A DNA stretch of 64,000 bases from Dillenia suffruticosa (GCA_033439265.1 JAVTVX010000031.1:3767501-3831500); one strand, 5' to 3'; counted from the stretch's first letter, positions 23,343 through 36,324 are shown. The notes: generated by a model from the letters alone, not told the origin. Numbers and translations are program-made.

Positions 23343-24240
23343 CTACATACGATAAGATTCAGAAAGTAAAACAGTACTAGAGACATTTATAATATTTAGA
23401 GAAGCATAACAAGGTGCTACATTTTTTAGCTCGGAACATTCTCGAGTGATATAACCAAGAGCTTTGCAATTGTAGTATTTCAACTTGTTATTGTCATTTT
23501 TCTTCCAAAACCGCTTTCGTTTGTTCTTGCGGTTGGAATTGTTCTTCTTAGACCCTTCTACAACTTCCTTCTCTTTCTTGCCCTTGTTCTTGTTCCTTTT
23601 ACGCTTAAAGCTTGAAACGTTTTGAGAACTAGACTCAACTACAAAAGTATTAGAAATTGACCTTACGACACCAAGCCGCTCATTTTCGAGTTCCACGTGG
23701 TGAGCAGTATCAGAGAAAGTTTTAATGCTATTATTATAAGTCAGATTGACTTTCAAGTGCTCCCATTAATCTATAAGGGATTTGATTAAAGTTTGAACCT
23801 ATTGTTTATCAGAGAAAACGTGACCAGCTGATTTCAATTCTCTTGTCAAGTTTGATATGGTTCTTAGGTGCTGTTTGATACTGTGATCAGATTTGTTTTT
23901 ATACATGTCAAACTTAATCATTAATTGCCTCAAATGGGTCATACTGGTACCTCCACACTTCTTTCTGATGTATACCCATATGTCATGAGTAGCAGGGAAT
24001 TGCTTATATTCCTGAATGAGATCATCTATAGCAAAACTAATCAGGATGTCACGTGCAGTGGAATCTTTCTTCTCTACTGAGCAGTGTTTCCAATTCCAGG
24101 TTTTGCATGATATGGTTGATACTCTCTAAAGTATCCTACTCTTCGAGCACATATCATATCTTATGGCACCAAATATCATAATTGTCACAATTAAACTTAT
24201 CACCCTTATTAAGTTTAGTTAATATGGATTTTGATATCAT
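23343..24240 (-). pseudogene. Copia-1 gag relic
   Basis: It starts with a minus-strand ATG at 24238-24240 followed by SKSILTKLNKGDKFNCDNYD and IWCHKI, typical of the copia gag N-terminus. It continues with interruptions to a basic nucleocapsid part (RKRNKNKGKKEK) and a damaged CCHC knuckle, YYNCKALGYITREC, in which the first Cys and the His are lost. Confidence 0.88.
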
Positions 24241-26177
24241 AGTTTAGGTTTTCAAAGAGAGGTAAACGTGAGTTTTCAATACTCATATAATACTTTTAAT
24301 TTTATATTTAAAACTAACATTTATGATAAACAAACACAAAATATAGACTCGAAAGTTTACTAAATTTCCGATCATCATCTATGATTTAAATGTTTGATTA
24401 CCATAAATTTAATTTTTAAAGCAACAAAAATCATCAGATTTTAAGTGAGAATTACTTAAATCCTTTCAAACTAAAACCTCCCACTAAAATAATTCACGTA
24501 TTTAGAATCATGTGAAATAAGAATACATCATTTTTATATACTTGCATACTTACATAGATATGCATTTCTTTCAAAATACCCAAGACATTCTAAATACATA
24601 CATAAAAAAAGGTGATCTACTACACATGTTGATAGATCTTTACTATATATGATCAAAGTACACAACTATATAACAAAAAAAGAAAGAAATATACATTAAT
24701 TCATTACTTTTATTCTTCCTCTTTCTTTTCTTCCATATACATGCGAGTAACTATATTGATCATTTCTACTAAAAGCCTATTAGTGGGAGTAAATTTTTTA
24801 ACAGTTTGTGGTGTAGAGCCATTTATTCTTAAAAATAGTGATTTTTTTTTTATCTTAATCTCTATCTGTTTAGCTCTCCACATTTAAGGTAATCTAAATC
24901 TGAAGTTCTTGAGAATGATCTATTCATTCTCTACTATAATTTGATTAGCCATTCTAGCCAAATCACGAGGAAGAGAATTTTTATTATATTAATCTCGACT
25001 TTATCTCTCCTAAACCGGTGACCTAAATACAGAAGTTCAAAGAGTTTTCGACTCATTACTCTTAAGTGTTGTGGCAAAGTATGCATTGGGTTCATTCTAT
25101 AATTCATCATTCCAACTAACTTTGCCAAACGCTCTGGAGTTCTCTTGTCTTTATTTCTCCCCCGGAGAACCATAAGAAGTCGTTTGATTCTTACTATATC
25201 CTCAAAAAAAGGGTAAGCAACAGATTGATCATGAACCTAATCATTAAATTTTAAAATACCATTTCTAATAATTATGTTCAATCATTCGATGAATTTATAT
25301 TAAAAAACAAAATTTCCATATATAAATTAACAAACATAAAATCAAATAGGCATTAAAAATTTTAATTTAGGTAGCCAACAATTATTAAATAATTTTCTTA
25401 ACATATGAAAAAATTAAAAAAAATTTTGAAACCGAAAAATATTTTTTATAATTTTTAAAGGATTTTTCAATTTAAAAATCAATAAAAAAATAATTTTCAT
25501 CTTAGAAAAATAAGTAAAAAATTACAAAAAAATAAAAAATATTCTGAAAATAATTTTTGTAAAAATTCCGGCAGGAGAGCACCTCTCACGCAACATCACA
25601 CGCCGAAAAAGGCCGGGCAAGTTGGACCACGCGCCCACTCGCCCACTCGCCCAGGTTGGCGCGTGACCTACATGCACCTCCTTCCCAGAGGTTCCTTCTT
25701 CCCAGATTCCGGCTACCCCCCATTTTTGCTGCCTCTGATTCCAATGGTGGTTTTAGTTTTCAAATCAGAAAAATTTTTGCATTTCGACCCTAATTTCTCT
25801 AAATTATATCTCTTTCATTTCTAAATCATTTTGCACATTTTTTATATGGTTGGAAAGAGTTTTTAATAAAAAATCTAATTATATAAATTTCAAATAAAAA
25901 AACTCATATGCAAAGAGATATAAGCGTTTTAATTTTTGGCTAGGGTTTCATTTTTCTCTAAAAATACTAGACGTGCATGCTTTATTTTTTTGTAGAAGGA
26001 TTTATGATATTATGGGTGATCATCTATTAAAATTTTAAAGCATTTCGTTGAGAATTATGGATGTTACCATTAACAATTTTCTCCTAAAAAAATTATTCTC
26101 ACATGGCTCTAATATTTAATTTTAATATTACCCATATTATTTTCTTGCATCAAAAAAATAAGAAACAATCATTGCAT
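24241..26177 (-). other. Copia-1 leader, with a GC-rich block
   Basis: A 1.9-kb stretch between the primer-binding site and gag without usable frames. It is AT-rich except for 25565-25730, which holds CGCGCCCACTCGCCCACTCG and related GC-rich text. It may be an ordinary long leader or a later insertion; no termini of a nested element were found. Confidence 0.55.
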
Positions 26178-26189
26178 GCTCTGATTCAA
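26178..26189 (-). promoter_or_regulatory. Copia-1 primer-binding site (initiator tRNA-Met type)
   Basis: Directly inside the 5' LTR the minus strand reads TTGAATCAGAGC, 10 of 12 matches to TGGTATCAGAGC, the complement of the 3' end of initiator tRNA-Met used by most plant copia elements. Its position next to the LTR fixes the LTR boundary and element orientation. Confidence 0.8.
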
Positions 26190-26190
26190 A

Positions 26191-26689
26191 TGAAATAATT
26201 TTTCTATTAATCAAAGATGATTTTTCATGTTTTGAAAATCAATTATCACAAATTAAATTCCAAAATTTAGGGTTAAATCATTAACTCTTTTTTATGCGCA
26301 GGTTTAAAATTAATTACGTACAGATTTGCTTTTGATTTCCACGATCCAAGAGCCTTTAGTACGATTTATGATTTCGGTGCTTTGAAACTCTCAATAATGA
26401 AAGCTTTTTTTTGTGTATCAATGGAGGAGAGAGAGGGAACTTTTTTCTTACATTCACCGAAGGAAGAAGAACACTATTTTGTTTTTTTACGTTCCTTCTT
26501 TATTTCAAAAATCAAGAATAACTCTCATTTCAAAATTCAAAACTAAAGGGTGGTTGAAAGTAGTTTTCACACAAAAAGAAAACTATTTCCCCTTTTTTTC
26601 TTTATTATTTCTTTAAATTTGAATGTTGAAATGGTGCTGGGTCGGGTCGGGTCAAACCCACATGGATGACCCGGCACCCATTTCCAACA
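26191..26689 (-). repeat. Copia-1 5' LTR
   Basis: 499 bp with TG...CA ends, co-linear with 18687-19213 apart from small indels. On the minus strand it starts TGTTGGAAATGGGTGCCGGG, a common plant copia LTR start. Confidence 0.88.
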
Positions 26690-28804
26690 GTTAGAAATAT
26701 AGAAATGTCAAAACAAGAAAATTCAAATCAAATTATTAACAATTAATTCTCAGTTATTCTCATTCTTGTAAAATTGAATATGATATAATGAAATATTTGA
26801 ATTTGAAAAACAAAATAATTTTTGAATCAGTTTGTAACTTAGACAAAAAAAAAGCCAATGATTCTTTTTATATGTCATAAATTCTGAGAATCTGAATTTA
26901 AACACGCCAATAAAAGAAAAGGAGAGGGAGAAACCTTCAACACTAAACTAATATCATTTAGTGATGTTATTTCAATATGATAAATGTGGTAATAACTACA
27001 GGAAAAGGAAACTAACCTTGATGAGGAAATCCTTCCCACAAGGTTGAAAAGTAACTTATCCCCCATTTTAGAGTCTTTTGAAAGTTATTTGCTATTTTGG
27101 AGATTTGATCGGCCATACTCGTGTCATTATTGGTATGATGCTTTTCTTTCTGTGTTTTTTTCACCTGAGGTTTGCAAGCCGTCATCTTGGTTGACGGTTT
27201 CTATCATCCTCCTTTTTGGTCTATCGTGCTCTCTGTCTCCCACTTTTATAATATTACCTTTGTCTTGTTCTTTATTCCAATCCAGTTGAAATTGTAGAGA
27301 AATTACACAAAACCATGTCACTAAGCAGTCGAGGATTTATGAAATAAAACTTTTAAAACTCAAAAGCTTGTGAGAAATAACTAAAACTCAATCATTGCTA
27401 GAAGATTGAACAATCAAAAGAGGACCACAAAGCATGAGTTCCCAAAAAAAAGTTAGGATGCATCATTTTAGCTTTTCAACACTGGACTGGACTGGAATGG
27501 ACTGGACTGATTATTAAATGAATACTATCTAGCAATACGAAATGTAGTCTGAAGAATACTCCGATCAAACTTCCTAAATCTTTTTCTCTATTAGACTAGA
27601 AAGAAAAATCAAAGACTAAAACAAATAATAAAGAGTGGAATCCAACAAATCTACTTCAAATTTGTTTATGATTTTGCTAGATGGGTGAATATAGGGAGAG
27701 AACATGAGGGGAAAGAAGAAGATAAAAAATAATATTTATGTTATTAGAATATCTCATTAAAATAATAATAATGTTATTATATCGTGTGATATTTATGTGA
27801 CTGATTAAATTTTAAATCGATAATATTTTTAAGAGATTTAAAAATAAGAATTTGTTTATTTTTTAACTTGATAATTGGAATTTCTCTTAGCACGACAATC
27901 TAAAGAATTATTATGATATGAAGGACCAAATAATTCGGTTAATTATGTCCAAAGCTGATAAGCTGTCAGTAGCTACTCTCTCTGTCTCTTTATTTTTATT
28001 TAATCTTAATTTCTTGATTTCATTTCTAGGAATTTAACCAGATGATTGGGCAAAAGCCTTATCTGTCTCTAATATGATCAATAACGAATTTTAGCTATTA
28101 GGTGTTTGGGTTAATTAATTTTGTGCCGGTGTTTGACGAATCAATTAAAATGATCATGTTTAGGGTTTTCTGCAAGTAGTGGGCTTTTAATGTCCATGGT
28201 AAAAATGCCAGGATCAGTCAGAATCTATGTTGATCTCTCGATTGGGGGTAGGGGTAGCATTTTACAGTCTTCATTACTCACTACTTTTGTCGGCCATGCA
28301 CATAAGGCAATTATGGAATAAGCATTTTAGGATGCCTTAAGTTTTCTTGTTTGTGGTGGTCAAATCACAAGAACTGTATTTATAATTCCTAAATGAACGA
28401 GCATTAGTCATATAAATGGACTATTGCCTGGATCAGATCAATGTATGTGAATTAGATTTTTAAGAATGTTGTCACACGATATATTACTTTGTAATTTATA
28501 ATAGCATGATGCAAAATCTTTTCGCTTTGATGTTTGTATTGTGTGGTGTCCTGTGTCGCATGTGTGTCCATGCTTCATAGATTTTAAGAAAGGACACTAC
28601 TAGTTCCTTCTTATCCATATATGTCGTATTTCATATAACAAAGAAAAGAAAAGGAAAATGAAAATTTTGTGGTTACAATCAATATCTGTCCTTTTATTTT
28701 GAATCAAGAAATCCGATTATTGTCTCTTACATTTTTATTTTTGTTTGCACGGCACGTAGTCTATAGCTTATACAATTTATCACCTTTCTCTTTATCTTCC
28801 CGGG
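26690..28804. other. Intergenic, no gene seen
   Basis: AT-rich DNA between the copia element and the first recognised gamma-SNAP exon. A GGACTGGACTGG-type short repeat lies at about 27485-27510. The N-terminal exon of gamma-SNAP was looked for here and not found. Confidence 0.5.
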
Positions 28805-29186
28805 ACAAAACTGATTCTTACGAGGTGGAGTGCAGAGTGGAGAAGTGCTGCTGGCCTTTTTGAGCAGACAGGCAGGTAGGTGAACTCCAAATGTTACTAT
28901 AATCACCATCAAGATCAGAAAATTTATGCATTATAATACCTGTTCTAAGTTACAACATTGATGCTGCTTTTACTGTAACTAACGCATTTAGGCTTGCAAA
29001 AGAATATGAAAAAGCGAAATTGGCATTTTGAAAACGCTTCTAAAGCACAAGAGATGCTGTCATCATATCCTAGAAATGTTTGACTGGTTTGGATGTGATC
29101 ACTAATCTCTTATTTGCCACTTTTTATATTATGTTGTTGTATCCCATACTTACTAGACTGTGGGATGCACTTGCAAAAGGTGCTCG

Positions 29187-30020
29187 GTATGTCCTTGATA
29201 CTATAATTTTCCATTTGTGTATCTAACTGCTGTCATAGCTTCATTTCAACTGCTTACTTGAGAGCTACATTTGATATCATCGTAAAGTTTTGAACATTTT
29301 AACAAAAGGATTTTTTGCTTAAGTTTGTTATGTTAGTAGAACTATTAGAAGGCTTATCTTTGAGAAAACAACCTTCAATTAGGATTAGGAATAACTTTAG
29401 AAATGTAATATGAATTAGTAAAAAATATTTGTAAATTATGGCTACTTCCCCTCATTGTCTCTTTGTAATATTTGTTCTTTTGCAATGGTAGAACCCAAAG
29501 GAACATTTTCAAAAATTTCAATCAATTTATTTTGAAATTTCGAAAATACACAGTAACCACCACTCATTTCTTCTCTAGAGATGGCAATCTTCTTTCCACC
29601 ATGGTGTTTGTAAGCACCATGCTTCACCCTAAACAGGGAAGTTATTCAATGGTTTCTCTAGGTACTAGAGTGGGTATCCAATAATATTTAAATACTTATT
29701 TTCTGGAATGCTCAGGGATGGCTACCGCTGTATATCTATGTACGTTTTAAGTAAAGCTTATTCACTTTGAAATGCTTGGATATCTATAAAGCATAGATAT
29801 AGATTTGGGACGTACACAAGATGCTAGTGCTATGATAATTTTTTGAAAAAGTAGTGAATGAAGCAGTGAGACACGACTTCTAAAATAATTCCTTTAACAA
29901 ATTTACAATGATATAATAATTCTGTTTTCTATATAATATAGTTTAAATGAGTTCACCTTAGCAATTTAAATATTTTAGGAGTGCCAATGATGTATGGCAA
30001 GTTGGTAAAGCAAACGTGAT
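29187..30020 (+). other. Gamma-SNAP relic intron, proximal part
   Basis: Sequence between the third recognised exon block and the first copia LTR piece. No exon or element signature was recognised. The missing central gamma-SNAP exon was not found here. Confidence 0.5.
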
Positions 30021-31645
30021 TTCTTCATTGTGATGGAATGGACAAGGATTCCAAAAACAGAAATAGCGACGTTTTGTTCTCAGTTTAGAGTTGACATAGT
30101 GGAATCGGATCATTGATTGAATCACGTGCTCTGGTCGGTGTGGAATCACAGGATGGAAACCATACTTTATCCACAACCCAAGTTATTAAATGATTTCCTT
30201 GCAGAAACCTTGAATAGAGTTTTTTTGGAATGCCGAAAAACAGGGACTAAGCTCTTTTTAAAGCCCATGTCTCCTCTCTCTCACCTCTGTTTCTTTCACA
30301 CTCGTGTCTCTCTTCCTCACTGTCACACATATATATAAGCACGCACAGGAGGCTTACTGTGAAAACTTCTTTTCATGGTGGTGTAGAGATGTGAACCACT
30401 TTGCCTTCTCTTTCTTTGGCAACTCAATCATGGCACAAAGGGGTTGGATTTGGGTCGACCCATCATGGGTGCCTATCTATGGCTACATCTCCCACTAGTA
30501 TATGATGGGACGAACCCATTCAACCTTTCTTGAGATTCAACTCTATGAAATCATCATTTTAATACAAGAAAATGGGTCGTTCGACCTACGAGCACACCAC
30601 CTGCACTTGGGAGCTCAAGCTATGCACATGTTAGGGATAACATTGCGGTTACAACCCAAAAAAAAATGTATAGAATATCTTTGTGTCTCGTGGCTCGTAC
30701 TCATTTTGTAATACCATCAAAATATGCCCAATTTCTCAAAGTTCATATTTGATCTCGATTTTTCATCATGCATTCACAATTATGTCTCAACTCCTATGAG
30801 AAAACATAATTGGTCGACCGGTGAATACATATGAAGAGTCTAATCAAAATAATTTTCCTTTCATCCACATGTCACTCAATGACAAATAAACTGCTTTCTC
30901 AGCATGTCTCAGAAGATCGAATCAAACATAATCGTTAGAAACAAGCTAAAGTAGCAAATATCTATTCATCACCTTGTAATATTGTCAAAAGTAACATAAG
31001 GCACCGTTGAAAGAACTCATACAGTGAGGAGGCAGATATTTTCATAAAATAAAACTCCCTCACTTTTCTTTTTTCGGTTGTCTCTAGTACATGTGGTATG
31101 AAATACATATTTTGGTGGTAAACTCTCTATATCCCTTGTACAAGAGCGTATGTCTTTTCATCATAAAACCACCAAACGGATGTTAGCTCAAATGCTATGA
31201 CGCAAATGCTTAGCTCAAGATTTCAATAGCTCGCTGTCCAAAGTGCCTCATTAGAATCTCATATCCGACTTTTAACCAAACTTAGATGATTATGGGATAT
31301 CATGTTCAGTCTGTTAGTCAGATGTCATCTTAACTCATATTAAGGTGACTTTTTTGTATTATACATATTTTGACTTTACTAGCGCTATTCAGCAACTCAC
31401 AAATCAACAATATAAATAAGTTTCATCTCAACGCGCTCTCACAGCGCTTAAGGTGATCACTCGTATAAGAGAGTCGATCTAATGGTTGGTGACATAGTCA
31501 TCGGTGCTAATCACAGATTAGATGTAAATAACAAACATCACATGTTTTCTCATTTCTAGATATGGAAAATTTACGTCACTATTTCAATATTTACAATATT
31601 TCATCACAATTTACACAATTCTAGATTCTTAACATTATACAAGAA

Positions 31646-31725
31646 GACATCACTAGGGATTGACTTAGTAAGAGAGTCTGCAATTGACATCACTAGGGAT
31701 TGACTTAGTAAGAGAGTCTGCAATT
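31646..31725 (-). repeat. Perfect 40-bp tandem duplication in copia-2
   Basis: Two exact adjacent copies of a 40-bp unit that starts GACATCACTAGGG and ends AGTCTGCAATT lie at the end of the pol relic. Their identity, against the heavy decay around them, marks this as a recent event. Confidence 0.95.
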
Positions 31726-32322
31726 CTAGATATATGTTGTAAAACGATTTTCTTTTGTGTTATAATATACTTGACAAAATAATATTTCATGTTTACATGT
31801 TTCATCCTGCCATGATACTTGGGATCCTTTGTATAGTCTATTGCCGCCGATTATCACAATTGATCCTCATAGACACTGAGGCATTGACAATTATTTGCAG
31901 ATTTTTCAAAAAATTTGTGTGTCAATAGGTTTATAATCCAACATTTGAAATCATTTCAAGATTTTCAAAATATAAGGTTCCACCGACAAAGCAAGAAACT
32001 TCTCTTAATGATTTTTTTGAATTTTCACACAAAGAATTTAACTTATTTCGTCTATATCTTTCATTTCAAAATTTGAAGAGAACCATTCTTTAATGGCAAT
32101 AATAATATTTAAGTTATTTCCAACTAATAAGATATTATCCACTTAAAGTGATAATATCATAAAGTTATCTTCTAACTATTTTATATAAACACAATGGTAC
32201 TCCTCAATTATCGTATACCCTTATATAATAATGGTTTGATAAAATATCATTGTTTAGATGATTGTTTCAGACCATAAATTGATTTTCGGAGTATGCAAAT
32301 TTTGCACTCCTGATTTTTAACA

Positions 32323-33644
32323 ATGAAATCTATGGCCTGCTCCATGTATATTTTTTCATCCAATTCTCCATTGAAAAAAACAGTTTTAACATCCATTTGG
32401 TATAATTTAAAATCTATTTGGTTAACAATAGCAAGAATAAGACATATTGAAGTAAACCTAACAACAAGCGAAAATGTTTCTCATAATCTATACCTTCCTC
32501 TTGGATATAGCTTTTAGCAACCAAACGTGCATTGAATCTTTCAATAGATCCATTGCCTTACGTTTGATCTTAAGAACCCATTTGTTCTCAATAATTTTAT
32601 ACTATGGAGGCAAATCAATCAAGTTCCAAACCTGATTTGATTTCGTCGACTCCATTTTCTCTTTCATTGCCTTCACCTATTCTGCCTTATTAATTGATGA
32701 AATAGTCTCTTTAAATATTTTAGGCTCATTTCATTAAGTGGAGTTGCCATTAAAACTTCTCCTTCAATCTCAAAACGATGACGAGGAACACTTTTACAAG
32801 TACTTCTCTGCAATTGAGTTTCCCGTGAAATTAAATCATTTGATAGAATTTTGCTCCCACTAGATTCAATAGAATGAATCATCTCATCGTTCCTCACTGT
32901 TGAACTATTTGGAATGTCAATGCCATTAGGATCTTGCATTTTATATAAACTTAGACTCTAATCAATTTCAACACTCGATTGAAATTCATTTTTCAAGACT
33001 ATGGTATCTTTCGACTCTATTTCAGTTATACTTTCATCCTCATGTTCCCCAGTGAATACATATCCCTTTGAATGTTCAGAGTATCTAATGAAGAGACATT
33101 TCTTTCCTCTTGGACCTAATTTTCCATATTTACGATTTGGATCATGAACATATGTTGCCGATTCCCAGGGCCGCAATCTATTTAGTTCAAACTTTTGACC
33201 TGTGCAAAGTTTATAGGGAGTGGAAATAAGTGATTTAGAGGGCTCACACTTAAATATATAGGCAACAATTAACCAAACATCTCCCCAATAGGAGATTGAC
33301 AAATTTGCTTTGCCATTATTGACCTAACCATGTTCAGTAAGATTCTATTCCTCCTTTTTGCAACATCATTTTGTTGCAGAGTATTAAGAATGGTGAATTG
33401 TCTAGTTATCCTTTTTTCACTATATAGATCCTTGAATTGATCGATACTCACGTCTACGATTCGTCCATATCGTTTTAATCGTTTTGTTTAATTGATTTTC
33501 AATCAAATTCAAATATTGTTTAAAACAATTCAATATTTCTGATTTATGGGAGATCAAATAAATATAAACAAAATGACTAAAATATCGATAAAAGTGATGA
33601 AATAGGATACTCCATACCTTGCTCTCATATTCATTAGACCACAT
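32323..33644 (-). pseudogene. Copia-2 integrase and RT fragments
   Basis: Separate minus-strand frames cover integrase (33644-32958), a connector with acidic and Ser-rich text (32939-32673) and the start of RT. Stops and frame changes separate them. The GPRGKKCLFIRYSEHSKGYV segment is the clearest integrase C-terminal match. Confidence 0.88.
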
Positions 33645-33739
33645 ATATTAGAATAGATTAATTGCATTGGAAGATCTATTATGGTTTCCTTTTCAAATGG
33701 TTTTCAACAACCATCCTCTGTTTTGTGATTTGAGGCGGG

Positions 33740-33908
33740 CACTTGAGTTATGGATAGTACGTGGTTTTCATCATGTGATTTCATGTCTGACCAGAACATG
33801 TAATTCAATTAATCGTTGATTCAAATTCTGCTATGACAATCGACATCGAACAAGAGGTTACTAATTTTTAACATTGAATTTCTTGTCTAATGTTTTCTGT
33901 GTCATCCA
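33740..33908 (+). repeat. Partial LTR of the copia-2 family, opposite orientation
   Basis: The + strand text TTTCATCATGTGATTTCATG ... GACCAGAACATG ... AATTCAATTAATCGTTGATT resembles the minus strand of about 30175-30030 (TTTCCATCCTGTGATTCCAC ... GACCAGAGCACG ... GATTCAATCAATGATCCGAT). This is therefore the end of an LTR of the same family, inverted relative to copia-2. Confidence 0.7.
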
Positions 33909-33910
33909 TT

Positions 33911-33923
33911 ATTGGTATCAGAG
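33911..33923 (+). promoter_or_regulatory. Primer-binding site, initiator tRNA-Met type
   Basis: TTGGTATCAGAGC is an exact match to the complement of the initiator tRNA-Met 3' end. It lies just after the partial LTR and marks the start of an internal region on the + strand. The following 700 bp look like a leader without a recognisable gag. Confidence 0.85.
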
Positions 33924-35554
33924 CTAGAAATGTTGAATTCATGCTTAGAACCACACTTGGCCAGCATATGAGAGAGTTTGAGCTAGAACTCTCATGACAG
34001 GTTTTTTTGTGGTTGTTCTTGCTTCATAAAATCTTGCACACACCTTTTTTGCATACTCGTGATTCTTCATGCAAAATTTCATGACAAAATTCATCCTGTA
34101 TATTGAGAAATTTGATTTTGAAGGTATTATGGGTGACTGTTTTTGTCAGATTTCTGCAATCTGCATGAATCTCTCTATGATGAACTATTTGTATGTTCAC
34201 ATAGTACTCCGTAAGAGCTTTCCAACTGTGTGGGTAACTAAATTTTTGCTCAAAACCACCCTGTACCCAACATAGGTTAATCAAATTTTTGCCCAAAGCC
34301 ACCCTGTACCCAACATAGGTGAATCATGTTCTTTTGGCCCGCAAAACCTTTGCTAATTGATGGATCCCATTTAGCTCTGGAATGTCCACTACTTTGTGCG
34401 TGTGAGGAATTTGTTATTCCCTTGCACAGGGGGTCAAATCTTTCCTATAGTTTTCATTGCCGAGACCAAAAACAAGTGATAAATCAATTTCTATTCATCC
34501 CATGAAATTTTTGAGTTGAACGTTTTCTTCAGTGGGTCGCAATGACTCCAGGGCAATCGGTGAAGGGGAAGTTATTGAAGGGGAACATAGGGAAGTCTGA
34601 GATTGAAGAAATTTTTAGGGATTTTAATTTTATTATATCATTGGTTCACGATAGGGATGTAGGCATCATGGCATCAAGTTCCCCATAAACTCTCCTCTGT
34701 TACATCTATGGAAGGAATATGGACAATGATTCTTTGAAATCCACCTTGACCTTAAGGCAATTGAAACTTATTGTCCCACCCTGCTCTTTGGGTTTGGTTC
34801 ACCAAGGTCTTTGATAAAGCTGTTATCTGCTATTCCCATATCAAACAACTTTGAATTCTGGTTAATATATTGAATCTGAGGTTATCATTGTTGGAATGCA
34901 TTGTCCATGAGCTAGAAATGGAAGCGATTAACTAGATCAATGTAGAACTTTATCACCATAATTCCAGCTTAGCCATATAATATTACTTTCGATTCCCAAT
35001 AGCTTTGGCAGATGAGTTTTTTGGAGGTAAATGTCGTGGTAATTTTTGCAACGAAGTAGGGAGTCTGTAATATTAAAACATTCTTTAAATATTTGAATAA
35101 AAAAGAAAAGGTTTTGACGAAAGAGATATCTAGCCCTTCTGCAGTTTGCTCTTGAATTAAAGCTCCCAGTTTCCATTGTCCATGATACCTTTCTTGTCAT
35201 TAAATTTTCTGTGGTGCCTAAATATTCAAAAGAGTGTAAATGAAATGAGCTTAAATTAAAGTCACAATTTGATAAGCTGTCCAAGAATTACATGGAATGC
35301 AATTTCACTTTCCTGTGGTGTTATTTTCTTATCCTCTGGTCGTATTATTCTTTTTTTTGGGGGGGGGAATGCTTGTACTACCAATATACTAATTCACAAT
35401 ATCTTAAATGGAATATCCATTGCCTCAATAAACAAATTGTAAAAGGTTAATATGGAAGTCAGGGGCAGGGGTTGGACATCTTAGGAGGAAATGTTCTTTC
35501 TGCATGGAAGTTTCTTATTCCTCTCATCTTTCTTTTCTTTTCTGTTGGATTCAG
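33924..35554 (+). other. Leader remnant and gamma-SNAP intron sequence
   Basis: A leader-like stretch follows the primer-binding site. A 44-bp near-perfect tandem duplication lies at 34234-34320 (CACCCTGTACCCAACATAGG in both copies). From about 34600 to 35554 nothing recognisable is present until the AG acceptor of the next gamma-SNAP exon. A poly-G run lies at 35361-35367. Confidence 0.5.
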
Positions 35555-35634
35555 GCATATCTTGGAGCAATAATTGTGTACCTTTATGATCAAGAATTCA
35601 AGCAGGTGGAGAAGTGCTTCAATGATTGTTCTTA
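35555..35634 (+). pseudogene. Gamma-SNAP relic exon (AYLGAIIVYLYDQEFKQ...)
   Basis: An 80-bp exon with AG at 35553-35554 and GTGAGT at 35635. All 26 codons are open and match the helix pair near the middle of gamma-SNAP. It ends with two bases, TA, of a split codon. In intact relatives this codon is glutamine (CA|G); here it becomes TA|G. Confidence 0.9.
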
Positions 35635-36324
35635 GTGAGTTTCTATCTGCAACTCAAGTATATATCTAGTCTACTTGTTCATCTATTCTTATTATCCATA
35701 AAACCTCAAAATTTGAACTATTCTTCCTCATCTCCCATCTAGTCTTAGCATTTGTAAAAGTTTTTAGACATTGTTAACCATTTTATACTGCACTAGAATC
35801 TATAGAAGATGAAAGGCTACCCTATGGAAATGCAAAATAAATTTTGTTAAAATTGAAGTCAGTACCTACATATTTGTATGTGTGTGAGCAATGACTTCAT
35901 TAAGCACTTCAAACCACTAGGACGGGTCTTTCTATTTAGCAAGGATTCTAATTGTTTGAATTTTGCCTAGTTGTGTCATCTGAGAGTCAAACCTTGAGAT
36001 ATTCCTAAGGGCAGCTTCACTGTTTGGTAATTATGGTTGATTGGCTTAGCATAGACCAATTCAAATTGCAGGAATATGATTTTTCAAATTTTCATAGGTC
36101 AGGAAAAAGGCAAATTAGCAAAAATGATTAAATACAAAATATCACTTTTTTCATGCAGCATCCTTCTCACCCCACGAAACTAATTCTCAAATAACATGCA
36201 AAGGAATTCATATTGGTTAGTCTTTATGGTAGCTCTCTTTGCATTATCAACTTTTTTCATCTACCAATAATTTGCTCTCTTCACCAAGATCGTTGATTTT
36301 TGGCTTATCTTTTCTAGTTCATAG

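Larger units (their letters stand above)
18687..26689 (-). mobile_element. Ty1/copia LTR retrotransposon (8.0 kb, minus strand, decayed)
   Basis: Two LTRs (18687-19213 and 26191-26689) flank an internal region read on the minus strand. It has a primer-binding site at 26178-26189, a long leader (24241-26177), gag from 24240 with a degraded zinc knuckle, GAG-pre-integrase and integrase (about 23240-22150), reverse transcriptase (about 21840-21000) and RNase H (about 20700-20394). About 1.1 kb of non-coding sequence precedes the 3' LTR. The domain order gag-INT-RT-RH is diagnostic of copia. Stops interrupt every domain, so it cannot be autonomous. No convincing 5-bp target duplication is visible (TTTAC versus GTTAG). 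Confidence 0.92.
30025..33710 (-). mobile_element. Copia-2: truncated Ty1/copia, minus strand
   Basis: Read on the minus strand. From about 33705: a GAG-pre-integrase end (LPMQLIYSNICGLMNMRARY), then integrase (NDVAKRRNRILLNMVRSIMA; LRPWESATYVHDPN; GPRGKKCLFIRYSEHS). Next come an RT start (VKNQECKICILRKSIYGLKQ) and RNase H remains (GNRLYKGSQVSWQDETCKH), then about 0.9 kb of non-coding sequence similar to 19.4-20.3 kb of copia-1. A polypurine tract (AGTGGGAGATGTAG, about 30486-30499) is followed by an LTR down to about 30030. Gag is absent. The element sits in an intron of the gamma-SNAP relic. Confidence 0.85.

Noticed and set aside
18687-26689. Active copia element
   Set aside because: Stops in gag, integrase, RT and RNase H, a damaged zinc knuckle, and about 500-bp LTRs that differ by many substitutions and indels.
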